64,000 nt of DNA, from contig NZ_CAKE01000035.1 in the NCBI RefSeq assembly GCF_000296835.1, forward strand, positions 24,098 through 88,097, read 5' to 3'. The DNA comes from Lactobacillus hominis DSM 23910 = CRBIP 24.179 (GTDB lineage: Bacteria; Bacillota; Bacilli; Lactobacillales; Lactobacillaceae). The translations under genes and the position numbers were made by a program. The notes under the pieces were generated by a model that worked only from the letters and a program-made list of their open reading frames with translations, was not told the DNA's origin and ran no database searches. This document shows positions 14,597 through 23,869 of this stretch, piece after piece. Each line of letters begins with the position of its first letter. The stretch's first letter is position 1.

Positions 14597-15835
14597 ATGT
14601 TTGAAGACAAAATTAAAAAACTTTTAACTAAAATTCCCCATTCTCCGGAAACTCCAAATTTAACAAACAAATTTTTAGAACGTGTAGATGAGCAGATTCA
14701 ATTTGATATTAGCCAAGGAATCAATGCCGAAACTGCACAAAATAATATTTCTATTCTACTCAAAGAACTAGAAAATTTAATCAATCAAGCAGCCGATAGT
14801 CAAAATTCTGCGGTCATGCTCAAACAACTCGAAAAGAGCATTATTCAAATTTTAGAATTAAAATCAGTTAATGAATTTACGGTTAACTTAGCCAATATCA
14901 CAGAGCTGCACTTTAATTACCGAATCGGAGACTTAATTATTTTACCGACAAAAGGCGATCAATTAATTGTTAAAGACCTCATGTCACGCGATATTCCTAA
15001 GCTTTATTCAACAATCGAAAAAGTTGGTAATGTGGTCAAAATTACCCAGGGACCACGTAAATTAGTTGGTCTTTTTAAAAATAAAATTTTATTGTTTGTT
15101 CCAGACAATTATGCCAGCTTTTTAACTGTCCGCAGCCAGTCAGGAAAAGTCACTTTAATCGGCTTAAGCTCACACTGCATGCTAGATTTGACTAATATTT
15201 CTGGACGAGTTTTGTTAAGTAATTTAAAAGTCAAACGATTCCAAGCAGATTTGAAATCTAGTAACTTGTTAATGACTAACTGTTTTAGTCAAAATTGGCA
15301 CATCAACAGCCAGTCAGGAAAAATTAAAGCCGAAGCAATTAATTGCTCGAATACCGAACAAGCAATGCTTATTACCACAAGTAGCGGCAGTATCGATTTA
15401 ACTAACATCACTGGTCAAGCCATTCAAATCAATAATAAAAGCGGAAATTTGCATCTTGATCAAATTAATTCGAATACAGAAATTACTACTAACAGTGGAA
15501 ATATTAAATTTGCAAATATCATTAAAAAAACTGATATTGTGACGCATTCTGGTAACTGCAAATTAAGCCTAAATTCTAAATTTCAAGACACTATCAACGT
15601 TAAAAACATTAGCGGAAATATCCATTTAAAACTTGCATCAGAATCATTTCCGATGCGCTTCAACGCAGAAACAAATCTAGGTCGTATCAACTTACCGATG
15701 GATACAATTATCTATGCTAGCGACAATTTTAACATCATGAAGGGCTATTTAAACCAAGAAGATGCACCAGCATTAGCTGTTTTAAAAAGCGATGTCGGAC
15801 ATATTGATGTGACTACCCTTATAACAAAAAAATGA
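14597..15835 (+). CDS. DUF4097-like beta-strand-repeat protein
   Basis: Start at 14597 is supported by AAGGAG eight bases upstream; an in-frame earlier ATG inside the vanZ leader has none. The 412-residue product has a helical N-terminal part (about 1-100, KIKKLLTKIPHSPE and a long amphipathic helix). Some 300 residues follow of short beta repeats with recurrent SGKV, SGNI, SGSI and NSGN turns, like DUF4097/LiaG proteins that form a right-handed beta structure. No signal peptide or membrane helix is visible, so unlike LiaG it appears cytoplasmic. In other Firmicutes the domain often sits with PspC or DUF1700 envelope-stress genes, but none is adjacent here. Confidence 0.75.
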   Translation: MFEDKIKKLLTKIPHSPETPNLTNKFLERVDEQIQFDISQGINAETAQNNISILLKELENLINQAADSQNSAVMLKQLEKSIIQILELKSVNEFTVNLANITELHFNYRIGDLIILPTKGDQLIVKDLMSRDIPKLYSTIEKVGNVVKITQGPRKLVGLFKNKILLFVPDNYASFLTVRSQSGKVTLIGLSSHCMLDLTNISGRVLLSNLKVKRFQADLKSSNLLMTNCFSQNWHINSQSGKIKAEAINCSNTEQAMLITTSSGSIDLTNITGQAIQINNKSGNLHLDQINSNTEITTNSGNIKFANIIKKTDIVTHSGNCKLSLNSKFQDTINVKNISGNIHLKLASESFPMRFNAETNLGRINLPMDTIIYASDNFNIMKGYLNQEDAPALAVLKSDVGHIDVTTLITKK

Positions 15836-15861
15836 GTTTAGCAGAACTAAACTCATTTTTA
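15834..15861. terminator. Bidirectional terminator between convergent genes
   Basis: GAGTTTA / TAAACTC with a seven-base loop has T-runs on both sides. It overlaps the stop codon of the plus-strand gene and also ends the crcB operon. Confidence 0.8.
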
Positions 15862-15867
15862 TATGCA

Positions 15868-16221
15868 CTATTTTCCTAAAAAATAACCTGCAAAAACTAA
15901 AATCAATCCACCCGCATAAGACAAGATCAAATAAAGTAAAAACCGTCTTATCTTTTTATCTTTTAATTGGCCAATTAATTCTGTATTTAAAGTTGAAAAT
16001 GTTGTATAGCCACCCAAAATTCCAGTTCCTAAAAACGCATAGATGACTGGTGAAACTTGTTTAGCAAACAAAAACCCTAAGATAAATGCTCCAGAAAGAT
16101 TAATTAATAAAGTAGCAAATGGGAACACATGCGAAAAATGCTTTTTGCCAAAATTTGTAATTGCATAACGACTAATGGCACCTAAACTAGCACCTAGCCC
16201 AATATATAACGCTGTTATCAT
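15868..16221 (-). CDS. crcB: Fluoride channel protein CrcB, second subunit
   Basis: A 117-residue four-helix membrane protein of the Fluc/CrcB family that exports fluoride as a dual-topology dimer. It has GASLGAISRYAITN near the N-terminus, a conserved asparagine in LLINLSGAF, and the GTGILGGYTTFSTLNTE block whose threonine/serine and phenylalanine line the pore. It begins immediately after the stop codon of a second crcB gene. In species with paired genes the two products are thought to form an obligate heterodimer of fixed opposite topology. That is inference here. Confidence 0.92.
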   Translation of the reverse strand: MITALYIGLGASLGAISRYAITNFGKKHFSHVFPFATLLINLSGAFILGFLFAKQVSPVIYAFLGTGILGGYTTFSTLNTELIGQLKDKKIRRFLLYLILSYAGGLILVFAGYFLGK

Positions 16222-16611
16222 TTATGCTTTTTCACCTAATTTCTTGCCTAATCTGTCGCCAAGTATCATCCCTAAGAACGCAAACAATAATCCAACTATT
16301 AACGATCCAAAAAAATACAATAAACTAACTTTGACTTGACCGTTTTCAATCTGCTTTAAAGTCTCAAGTTGAAAAGTTGAAAATGTCGTAAAGGCTCCGA
16401 CAAATCCGGTAGATAGTCCTGTCGCCAGCCAATCGCGCCCTTCTCGATAATTAATAAAAAAGTAAGTTAAAAACGCTAATAAAAAGCAGCCCACAACATT
16501 TACCAGCATCGTGCCTTTAAAAGCCCACAAACTATTGAGCCACGCACGTAAAATTCCTCCAAAAAAGGCAAAAAATGCCACACTTAGATAGTTTTCCCAC
16601 TTTTTAGACAT
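16222..16611 (-). CDS. crcB: Fluoride channel protein CrcB, first subunit
   Basis: The partner of the adjacent crcB gene, 129 residues with four hydrophobic helices. FFGGILRAWLNSLW matches the N-terminal GGxxRxxL motif, NVVGCFLLAF carries the pore asparagine, and GFVGAFTTFSTFQLE is the fluoride-path motif. The C-terminus is more basic (GDRLGKKLGEKA) than that of its neighbour, consistent with opposite membrane orientation. It abuts both the upstream HAD gene and the downstream crcB with zero-base gaps, so the three are one operon. No fluoride riboswitch is recognisable upstream. Confidence 0.92.
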   Translation of the reverse strand: MSKKWENYLSVAFFAFFGGILRAWLNSLWAFKGTMLVNVVGCFLLAFLTYFFINYREGRDWLATGLSTGFVGAFTTFSTFQLETLKQIENGQVKVSLLYFFGSLIVGLLFAFLGMILGDRLGKKLGEKA

Positions 16612-17421
16612 TTAAAATACCAGCTCTCCTAAAGCATATGCAATTCCATCTTCATCATTAGTTTTTGTAACGAAATCAGCTTTTTGTTTAATTTCATCAA
16701 TTGCATTACCCATTGCCACTTTATGAAATCCCGACTCATTAAACATCGAAAGATCATTTCTTTGATCGCCAAAAATCATAATTTGTTCTGAGGCAATTCC
16801 TAAAGTTTGGCCTAATTCCTTAAGAGCATTTCCTTTAGAAGCTGTCAAACTATTGATTTCAACTAAAGTCGGATCAGAAGTAGAAACATTATATTTTTCA
16901 AAAAGTTCTTGTGGCAACTGCTTCAAAAATTCCACTATTCTATCTGGTGAACCACTAAACATTCCTTTAGTAAAAGCAATGTTTTGATCAATTTTTTCAA
17001 AATTAGTTACTTCAATTGGCATTCTAGTAAGCCAACTTTCGCGTGACATGAAATAATTCAAGAAATGTTCGCTAGTCACAAAACGATCTTCTAATTCAAA
17101 ATGAAATTGCATATCATATTTTTGACCAAGATCATAAAAATATTTTAAATCAGTATAATTAAGCAACTCCTTGACAAGGACCTTACCACTCAAATTAAAA
17201 ACAAGCGCACCATTAAAAGTAACAGCATATTGATTTTTATCTGCTAAATTTAATTCTTCTAAATATTCTTTGACCCCTGGAAATGGACGACCCGAACAAG
17301 GTACAACTTTAATTCCCATAGCTGCAGCTTTTTGCAAAGCTTCTTTAGTTAGCGTAGTAATTTTTTGCTCAGAATTTAATAAGGTTCCGTCTAAATCAAC
17401 AGCAATTAATTTTATCAACAT
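16612..17421 (-). CDS. HAD-superfamily phosphatase, Cof type (YidA-like)
   Basis: The 269-residue cytoplasmic hydrolase has the four HAD motifs. AVDLDGTLLNS gives the nucleophile Asp, PCSGRP the motif II Ser, ASKGNALKEL the motif III Lys and FGDQRNDLSMF the metal-binding motif IV. A type IIB cap domain spans the middle. Members dephosphorylate sugar phosphates or flavin/PLP phosphates with broad specificity, and the substrate cannot be read from sequence. It heads an operon with two crcB genes with zero spacing. A functional link to fluoride is not obvious, although fluoride inhibits many phosphatases. Confidence 0.88.
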   Translation of the reverse strand: MLIKLIAVDLDGTLLNSEQKITTLTKEALQKAAAMGIKVVPCSGRPFPGVKEYLEELNLADKNQYAVTFNGALVFNLSGKVLVKELLNYTDLKYFYDLGQKYDMQFHFELEDRFVTSEHFLNYFMSRESWLTRMPIEVTNFEKIDQNIAFTKGMFSGSPDRIVEFLKQLPQELFEKYNVSTSDPTLVEINSLTASKGNALKELGQTLGIASEQIMIFGDQRNDLSMFNESGFHKVAMGNAIDEIKQKADFVTKTNDEDGIAYALGELVF

Positions 17422-17454
17422 ATGATCCCCCTTTATATCTATTTTTAATTATAG

Positions 17455-17487
17455 AAAAAAAGATGCCTTTTAAAAAGGCATCTTTTC
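17455..17487 (-). terminator. glmS rho-independent terminator
   Basis: AAAAGATGCCTTTTTAAAAGGCATCTTTTTTTC on the minus strand forms a strong GC-centred stem with a T-tail directly after the glmS stop codon. Confidence 0.9.
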
Positions 17488-17490
17488 TGA

Positions 17491-19302
17491 TTATTCAACA
17501 GTAACTGATTTTGCTAAGTTTCTTGGCTTATCTACATCTAAACCTTTATTCTTAGATGCATAGTAAGCAAGCAATTGTGCAGGTACTGCAGTTAATAATG
17601 GTGACATGTAGTAATCAACTTGAGGTAAGATAACATCGTCATCTTTACGTGCAAAGTCCTTACCAACAAAGGTCATTACATTTGCTCCACGTGATTCAAC
17701 TTCTTGAATATTACCACGAGTCAAATCTGCAGTTGCAGGATCATTGATCAAAGCAATAACTGGAGTACCATCTTCAATTAGGGCAATTGTTCCGTGCTTT
17801 AATTCAGCTGCAGCAAAACCTTCAGTTTCAATGTAAGAAACTTCCTTAAGCTTCAAAGCACCTTCCAATGCAACTGCGTAATCTACTCCACGCCCAATGT
17901 AAAATGCATTGCGAGTATTAGCTAAGTACTTCTTAGCAAGTTCATCGATCTTTTCTTTACCATCAACTAATTCTTGCATACCTTCAGCAACTAAGGCTAA
18001 TTGGTTCTTCAAATCGAAATCTTTAGCGTCTTGAAGCCCCTTCTTTTCACCAACTGCTTTAGCTAAAATTGCTTGAACTGCAATTTGAGCAGTATATGCC
18101 TTAGTAGAGGCTACGGCAATTTCAGGACCAGCTTCCAAAAGCATAGTGTAAGTTGCTTCACGAGATAAAGTAGAGCCTTCAACATTAGTCATAGTTAAAC
18201 TTGGAAGGTTTCTTTCGTTAACTTGCTTTAAGACTACACGTGAATCTGCAGTTTCACCAGATTGCGATAAGAAGATGAAGAAAGGCTTTTTAGATAACTT
18301 AGGGAAATGGTAACCAAATTCCGAAGCCAAACCTACTTCAACTGGAATGTCAGCATACTTTTCAATAATATTCTTACCAACTAAGCCAGCGTGGTAACTA
18401 GTACCAGCAGCTAAAATATAAATTCGATCACTTTCAGCTACTGCATCAACAATACTTTGTTCAACACGCACATCGCCATCAGCGCCAAAATAAGTTTGAG
18501 ATAAACGCCGCATTACTGCAGGTTGTTCATCGATTTCTTTGAGCATGTAGAATTCGTAAGTACCCTTGGAGGCAGCATTTGGATCGATATCTAAAGTATG
18601 AGGTTTTCTTTCAACCTTTTCGCCATCGAGGTTTTCGATAACTACTTCTTCCTTAGTTACATCAGCAACATCACCATCTTGCAAGTCAATAAAAGTCTTA
18701 GTTTGATCTAAAACTGAAATCGCGTCAGAGGCAATAATGTTAAAACCATCGCCCAAACCAAGCATCATTGGACTCTTGTTCTTAGCAATGAAAATATGAG
18801 ATGGTTCAGTATCATCAACCAATAAGAAAGCGTAAGAACCCTTAACTAACTTCAAAGCCTCTTTAAATGCTGAAAAACCATCAAGATCTTTTTCACGAGC
18901 AATCTTAGCTACTAATTGAACAACAACTTCAGTATCAGTAGTAGATTTAAAGTTAACATCTGAAAGATATTTCTCTTTTAATTCAGCGTAATTTTCAATA
19001 ACGCCGTTATGTACTAAGTAAAAACGACCATCTTCTGATACGTGAGGGTGGGCATTATCAACAGTTGGCTTACCGTGCGTAGCCCAACGTGTATGTCCAA
19101 TTCCCACTAAACCTTGTTCATCAGGAGTTAGCTTATCTTCCAAGTTGCTAATTCTTCCGACTGCCTTAGTTAGATATTCATGCCCATTTAAATCATTTAA
19201 ATAAATACCTGCTGAATCATAGCCACGGTATTCCAAATTCTTTAAACCATTTAATACAATATCACGAGCAGGCTTTCCGACTACTCCAACAATACCACAC
19301 AT
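17491..19302 (-). CDS. glmS: Glutamine--fructose-6-phosphate aminotransferase (isomerizing)
   Basis: Makes glucosamine 6-phosphate, the entry step to UDP-GlcNAc and peptidoglycan. The 603 residues start MCGIVGVVG, where Cys2 is the glutaminase nucleophile exposed after Met removal. The Ntn glutaminase domain fills about residues 1-240 and two SIS sugar-isomerase domains follow (AAGTSYHAG and SQSGETADS; then a second one). It ends with the conserved KSVTVE. It is transcribed from its own promoter downstream of glmM, with a short hairpin leader and no recognisable glmS ribozyme. Confidence 0.98.
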   Translation of the reverse strand: MCGIVGVVGKPARDIVLNGLKNLEYRGYDSAGIYLNDLNGHEYLTKAVGRISNLEDKLTPDEQGLVGIGHTRWATHGKPTVDNAHPHVSEDGRFYLVHNGVIENYAELKEKYLSDVNFKSTTDTEVVVQLVAKIAREKDLDGFSAFKEALKLVKGSYAFLLVDDTEPSHIFIAKNKSPMMLGLGDGFNIIASDAISVLDQTKTFIDLQDGDVADVTKEEVVIENLDGEKVERKPHTLDIDPNAASKGTYEFYMLKEIDEQPAVMRRLSQTYFGADGDVRVEQSIVDAVAESDRIYILAAGTSYHAGLVGKNIIEKYADIPVEVGLASEFGYHFPKLSKKPFFIFLSQSGETADSRVVLKQVNERNLPSLTMTNVEGSTLSREATYTMLLEAGPEIAVASTKAYTAQIAVQAILAKAVGEKKGLQDAKDFDLKNQLALVAEGMQELVDGKEKIDELAKKYLANTRNAFYIGRGVDYAVALEGALKLKEVSYIETEGFAAAELKHGTIALIEDGTPVIALINDPATADLTRGNIQEVESRGANVMTFVGKDFARKDDDVILPQVDYYMSPLLTAVPAQLLAYYASKNKGLDVDKPRNLAKSVTVE

Positions 19303-19324
19303 ATTTTTATCTCCTTTTATCCAA

Positions 19325-19340
19325 CCACTTGAGTAAGTGG
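19325..19340 (-). promoter_or_regulatory. Leader hairpin of glmS mRNA
   Basis: CCACTT / AAGTGG with a four-base loop lies directly upstream of the glmS ribosome-binding site (AAAAGGAG). It is too short for a ribozyme but could affect translation. Confidence 0.45.
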
Positions 19341-19383
19341 TCTAGACTGTGTTTTTGCTTTTAAAAAAGCTATCGCAATTGAT

Positions 19384-19412
19384 ATAATAGTAAACTTTCT
19401 TTCTAAGGTCAA
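19384..19412 (-). promoter_or_regulatory. glmS promoter
   Basis: TTGACC (19407-19412) and TATTAT (19384-19389) are separated by 17 bases on the minus strand, predicting a 5' leader of about 75 bases. Confidence 0.7.
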
Positions 19413-19465
19413 GCATTTATCTGTAAATGGTCTACTTTGCTTTTAAGGTACATACCAATTCATAT

Positions 19466-19533
19466 TTTTTTGCTTTTGCATTAATACAAAAGCAAAAAAA
19501 ATAAGGCTTTAGGATTTCTCCTAAAGCTTTATT
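19466..19533 (-). terminator. Tandem terminators after glmM
   Basis: Two hairpins follow glmM: AAGCTTTAGGAG / CTCCTAAAGCCTT with eight Ts (19503-19533), then TTTTGCTTTTG / CAAAAGCAAAA with a T-flank (19466-19502). The second, AT-rich one is a backup or could be read from the opposite strand. Confidence 0.8.
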
Positions 19534-19540
19534 TTATCGA

Positions 19541-20899
19541 TTAATCTTTGCTACCCATTTCTTGCTTAACAATATCTGCAACTTGTTCACAATATTTATC
19601 AGCTAATTCTTGAGTTGGGGCTTCAGTCATCACACGAAGTAAATCTTGCGTTCCAGAAGGTCTTACAAAGATTCTTCCTTCATCGCCCAATTCTTTTTCG
19701 ACAGTATCAATTGCATCAGTAATTGCTGCATGTTCTTTCCAAGATTTCTTATCTTTTACAGGAACGTTGATTAAGCGTTGTGGGTATTCTTTAAAGTCTT
19801 CTAGCAATTCGCTTAATGACTTACCAGTATCCTTCATTACGTAAAGCAAATGTAAACCAGTAAGCATTCCGTCACCAGTATTGTGGTAATCACTAATAAT
19901 AACGTGCCCAGATTGTTCTCCACCCAAGTTATAACCGTTAGCTCTCATTTTTTCTGAAACGTAACGGTCACCAACTTGAGTTCTAACATTCTTCAAACCG
20001 CGTCTTTCCAAAGCTTTAGTAAAGCCAAGATTACTCATAACAGTAGTTACGATAGTATCTTTCTTCAAACGGCCATGATCAGCTAAATATGAGCCGATAA
20101 CATACATAATGTGGTCGCCATCTACTTCATTACCATTTTCATCAACAGCAATACAGCGGTCAGCATCCCCATCAAAGGCCAAACCTAATTGAGCACCTTG
20201 CTTAACGACTTCTTCTTGAAGTTTTTCAGTGTGAGTAGCACCAACATGATCGTTAATGTTTAAACCATTTGGATGAGTAGCAATAGTAGTGAAGTCTACT
20301 CCCATATCTGCAAATAAGCGTGAAATTAAAGCACTAGATGCACCATTAGCGCCATCTACTACAACTTTAATACCGCCTAATTCTTCTGGTAAGGTATTTT
20401 CAATGAATTGAAGATACTTAGAAGCACCTTCGTGATAATTAGTTACAGTACCTAAACCTTCAGCAGATGGACGAGGAAGTTTATCTTCTGGTGCATCGAT
20501 TAATTTTTCAATTTCTTCCTCTTTAGCATCAGATAACTTCAAACCATCGCTACCAAAGAACTTAATTCCGTTATCTTGAACTGGATTATGAGATGCAGAA
20601 ATTTGTACACCAGCATCAGCGCCTTGAGCTCTTACTAAGTAAGAAAGACCTGGAGTAGTAATAACGCCAAGTTCTAACACTTCAATACCTACTGACAATA
20701 AACCAGCTATTAAAGCATATTCAAGCATTTGACCAGAAATACGAGTATCTCTAGAAACTAAAACTTTTGCCTTTTCTCCATCTTTCTTATCTTTGGTTAA
20801 AACATAACCTCCATCACGACCTAATTTAAATGCCATTTCAGGAGTTAAACCTGCGTTAGCAACACCACGCACACCATCGGTACCAAAGTACTTAAGCAT
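19541..20899 (-). CDS. glmM: Phosphoglucosamine mutase
   Basis: Converts glucosamine 6-phosphate to glucosamine 1-phosphate. I start it at the ATG at 20897-20899 ([12 protein letters not shown]), the universal GlmM N-terminus. An in-frame TTG four codons earlier sits against the ribosome-binding site. The 452 residues show the phosphoserine loop SASHNP at about 101-106, the metal loop DGDADR and the sugar-binding GEQSGH. It is the last gene of cdaA-cdaR-glmM, an arrangement conserved across Firmicutes in which GlmM interacts with and inhibits CdaA. Confidence 0.97.
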   Translation of the reverse strand: MLKYFGTDGVRGVANAGLTPEMAFKLGRDGGYVLTKDKKDGEKAKVLVSRDTRISGQMLEYALIAGLLSVGIEVLELGVITTPGLSYLVRAQGADAGVQISASHNPVQDNGIKFFGSDGLKLSDAKEEEIEKLIDAPEDKLPRPSAEGLGTVTNYHEGASKYLQFIENTLPEELGGIKVVVDGANGASSALISRLFADMGVDFTTIATHPNGLNINDHVGATHTEKLQEEVVKQGAQLGLAFDGDADRCIAVDENGNEVDGDHIMYVIGSYLADHGRLKKDTIVTTVMSNLGFTKALERRGLKNVRTQVGDRYVSEKMRANGYNLGGEQSGHVIISDYHNTGDGMLTGLHLLYVMKDTGKSLSELLEDFKEYPQRLINVPVKDKKSWKEHAAITDAIDTVEKELGDEGRIFVRPSGTQDLLRVMTEAPTQELADKYCEQVADIVKQEMGSKD

Positions 20900-20936
20900 T
20901 TTTATAAACAACCTTTCTTAATTTTTGTTTCTAAAT

Positions 20937-21911
20937 TTATTCTTTCTTCACAGAATTCATGCTTTCAGATACACGAATTTTTACTGTAAATTCTGAGGGA
21001 TCGGCCTTTACGATACCTTTAGGTAATACAAGATTTACTTTTTTTGTAGTAGTTGAACTTATATTATCTAAATTTACATCTAACGAAACTTCATTTAACT
21101 TTTTCAAAACGCTCGCTTTGCCATAAAGCCGAACGCTCGAATGATTGGCAGTTAAGGAATAAATCCTATTCTGACTTTCATTATGAGAAGTTACATTTAC
21201 TTTCACCTTTTTACTAGGAAGATGAATTGGTACATGCACATGCGTTGTAGCAGGATCCATAACGACATTTAATTGTCGGCCATCTCTGTCTTCTGCTATT
21301 AGCATTACTTCTCGATTATAAGTTTCAGTCTGTCCCTTAGGAAGAATGACGCGTGCAACGATGCGATCAATTTGGTTAACTTCGCTCTTAGAACCCGTCA
21401 CATTAATGACTGAAGGATCGCTAGTTGCAGTTCCAATTTGATAACCATCAGGCACAGCACCCTTATTATACTCTATTTGAACAGGAAAAGACTTAGATTT
21501 TCTATCTTGAATTGTAACTCTTACCGTTTTGGGTTTTATAGAATAGGCGAGTTGATTGCTCAAACCATTGATTTTAACAGGTACTTTATGAGTGCCAGTT
21601 TTTAAACGACTTAAATCAATAAATGCTCTAAAATTTTGAGTATTCATTGTCGAGGTTACCAAAGCACTTGAACCAGAAATTGTCAGTGAAACTTTTTCAG
21701 GGTAGCCAGTAACATAATATTTATCAGTATTAACCGAAACTTGTAAAGGAACCTTCAATGTTTCTTTACGAGTAGCTGTTTTAATCGTTTGATTACGTTG
21801 TCCTTTTGGGGCAAAGCCTTGCTGATTATTATTAATATAAATAGCCAATAAAATTGCTAACAATAAAGCAAGAATTTTATAAAACCAGGGTTTATCAAAA
21901 AAACGTTTCAT
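20937..21911 (-). CDS. cdaR: CdaA regulatory protein CdaR (YbbR)
   Basis: A membrane-anchored regulator of the c-di-AMP synthase CdaA. The 324 residues have one N-terminal membrane helix (about 10-27, FYKILALLLAILLAIYI) followed by an extracellular part made of repeated YbbR domains (about residues 50-310), recognisable from recurrent V-x-V-P-V, Y-V-TGYPEKVSLTISG and K-TVRVTIQDRKS patterns. The start overlaps the cdaA end by four bases, giving coupled translation. The gene lies between cdaA and glmM as in Bacillus and Listeria. Its extracellular ligand is unknown. Confidence 0.93.
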   Translation of the reverse strand: MKRFFDKPWFYKILALLLAILLAIYINNNQQGFAPKGQRNQTIKTATRKETLKVPLQVSVNTDKYYVTGYPEKVSLTISGSSALVTSTMNTQNFRAFIDLSRLKTGTHKVPVKINGLSNQLAYSIKPKTVRVTIQDRKSKSFPVQIEYNKGAVPDGYQIGTATSDPSVINVTGSKSEVNQIDRIVARVILPKGQTETYNREVMLIAEDRDGRQLNVVMDPATTHVHVPIHLPSKKVKVNVTSHNESQNRIYSLTANHSSVRLYGKASVLKKLNEVSLDVNLDNISSTTTKKVNLVLPKGIVKADPSEFTVKIRVSESMNSVKKE

Positions 21912-22753
21912 TTTTTATTTGACCCCCAATTCCATAACTTATTTACAATTCTTTGATACCAATTTGGTTTTTCATCTTCTGGCGGTACTAATTGTGCAGT
22001 CAAATATTTCATATATTCAGCTCTCGTTAAATCAAGCATGAATTGACTATTACGCGTAATAGTTACGCCACCAGTTTCTTCTGAAACAACAATCGTAATG
22101 GCATCAGTAACTTCAGAAATCCCGACAGCTGCCCTGTGGCGCGTTCCTAATTTTTTGGGAATTGTACTGTTATCAGATAGTGGTAAATATGCTGCAGCTA
22201 CTGCAATCTTATTATCTCGGATGATAACAGCCCCATCATGAAGCGGAGTATTCGGAATAAAAATATTAATCAATAATTCTCCAGAAATATCAGCATCTAG
22301 CGGAATTCCAGTTTCAATGTAATCCTCTAAACCAGTGCTTTGCTGAATAGTGATCAAGGCACCAATTCTTCGTTTAGACATATATTGAATGGCCTTATCA
22401 AGCTCATGGACCATTCTTTCAGAGGTCTTTTTCTCACTAACAGGATTGCCACCAAAAATTGGAGACCGCCCCAAATGCTCTAATCCACGACGAATTTCAG
22501 GCTGGAAAATCACTATGATTCCAATTACTGACCAAGAAAGAATTTGATCCACAAAATAAGTTAAAGTATGTAAATTTAAAAATCCTGCGATTATTCGCAC
22601 GATAATAATTAAAGAAATTCCTTTAACTAATTGGACCGCCTTAGTTCCTCGAACCAGCATAATTAGTCGATAAATGATATACCAAACGATCAGTATATCT
22701 AGTACATTCATTAAATTTTGCCAAGTTAAAATGCTCTGTAGATCAAACTTCAT
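21908..22753 (-). CDS. cdaA: Diadenylate cyclase CdaA
   Basis: Makes the essential second messenger c-di-AMP from ATP. It governs potassium and osmolyte balance and cell-wall homeostasis. The 281-residue protein has three N-terminal membrane helices (within about 13-85) and a cytoplasmic DAC domain with the catalytic DGA at 173-175 (LHDGAVI) and RHR at 205-207 (GTRHRAAVG). It is the first gene of the cdaA-cdaR-glmM operon. A good ribosome-binding site, AGGGGC, precedes the ATG. Confidence 0.96.
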   Translation of the reverse strand: MKFDLQSILTWQNLMNVLDILIVWYIIYRLIMLVRGTKAVQLVKGISLIIIVRIIAGFLNLHTLTYFVDQILSWSVIGIIVIFQPEIRRGLEHLGRSPIFGGNPVSEKKTSERMVHELDKAIQYMSKRRIGALITIQQSTGLEDYIETGIPLDADISGELLINIFIPNTPLHDGAVIIRDNKIAVAAAYLPLSDNSTIPKKLGTRHRAAVGISEVTDAITIVVSEETGGVTITRNSQFMLDLTRAEYMKYLTAQLVPPEDEKPNWYQRIVNKLWNWGSNKK

Positions 22754-22795
22754 ATGCCCCTCCTTTTACTAACTAATTATACCTAACACTTTGAT

Positions 22796-23869
22796 TTAAC
22801 GGGCATACATTTTAAATTCTAAGAATAAATCATTGTATTCTTGAATTTTCTTTGGACCTAAGTCTTCATATACCTGCAAATTCTTCATAGTTTGCTCAGA
22901 TGGATAAAATTGCTTATCGTTTCTTAATTTAGCAGGCAGCTGTTTTTTCGCTAAGCTATTTGGCGTTGAATAACCGATATATTCCGCATTTTGGGCTGCA
23001 TTTTTAGGATCAAGCATAAAATTAATGAATTTATATGCACCTGTCTTATTTTTCACAGTTTTTGGTATTACAAAATTATCAAACCACAAATTTGATCCTT
23101 CGCTTGGCACAACATAATGCAAATGCGGATTCTGATCTAACATTGTCCGCGCTTCGCCTGACCAAGTAACGCCAATTGGAGCTTCATTTTGAATCATATA
23201 CATTTTTAACTCATCAGAAATAATAGCTTTTACATTTGGACCTAAGCCATCTAGCTTAGTTTTTGCTAATTTTAATTCCAAAGAATTTTTGGTATTCATC
23301 GAATAATTCATTGAAGCTAAAGACATCCCCATAATATCGCGCGCTGAGTCAACGAGTAAAATATCATGACGATAATTATTTTTCCATAAATCATTCCAAT
23401 GCTGGATGGAACCTTTTTTAATATATTTATCGTTATAAACAATTCCTAAAGTGCCCCAAAAATATGGAATTGAATATTCATTTTCTTTATCAAATGATTG
23501 ATGTAAAAATTGCTTGCCGATGTTTTTATAATTAGGAATCTCTTTTTTGTTAATTTTCTCTAATAAATTAGCCTTGCGCATCTTCGAAATCATGTAATCA
23601 GATGGAACGCAGATATCATAAGAAGTGCCACCTTGCTTGATTTTGGTATACATTGCTTCATTTGAATCGAATGTTTCATAAATAACATGATAGCCAGTCT
23701 GTTTTTCAAACTTTTTAATTAACTTAGGGTCAATATAATCGCCCCAATTGTAGATAACTAAATTCTTGCTATTTGAAGAAACATCGTGATTGTTTAAATC
23801 ATGCGCCCAAAATTCCAAACCGCAGCAGACGATAATAATTGATAAGATGCTGATAATAATCTTTTTCAT
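22796..23869 (-). CDS. potD: Spermidine/putrescine ABC transporter substrate-binding protein
   Basis: The extracytoplasmic receptor of the polyamine importer. The 357 residues start with an uncleaved anchor or signal segment (KKIIISILSIIIVCCG). The usual lipobox is not clear, though Cys16 or Cys17 could be lipidated. The PotD-type solute-binding domain begins at LVIYNWGDYIDPKLIKKFEKQTG and has the ligand-binding Trp/Asp positions in YDICVPSDYMISKM, FWGTLGIVYND and GVTWSGEA. It is the last gene of potABCD and its start overlaps potC by four bases. Confidence 0.94.
   Translation of the reverse strand: MKKIIISILSIIIVCCGLEFWAHDLNNHDVSSNSKNLVIYNWGDYIDPKLIKKFEKQTGYHVIYETFDSNEAMYTKIKQGGTSYDICVPSDYMISKMRKANLLEKINKKEIPNYKNIGKQFLHQSFDKENEYSIPYFWGTLGIVYNDKYIKKGSIQHWNDLWKNNYRHDILLVDSARDIMGMSLASMNYSMNTKNSLELKLAKTKLDGLGPNVKAIISDELKMYMIQNEAPIGVTWSGEARTMLDQNPHLHYVVPSEGSNLWFDNFVIPKTVKNKTGAYKFINFMLDPKNAAQNAEYIGYSTPNSLAKKQLPAKLRNDKQFYPSEQTMKNLQVYEDLGPKKIQEYNDLFLEFKMYAR

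Noticed and set aside
17422..17454. Fluoride riboswitch for crcB
   Set aside because: Only 33 bases lie between the HAD start and the glmS terminator and no riboswitch core is visible.
19303..19540. glmS ribozyme
   Set aside because: The leader is too short and I find none of the conserved P1-P2 core; only a simple hairpin is visible.
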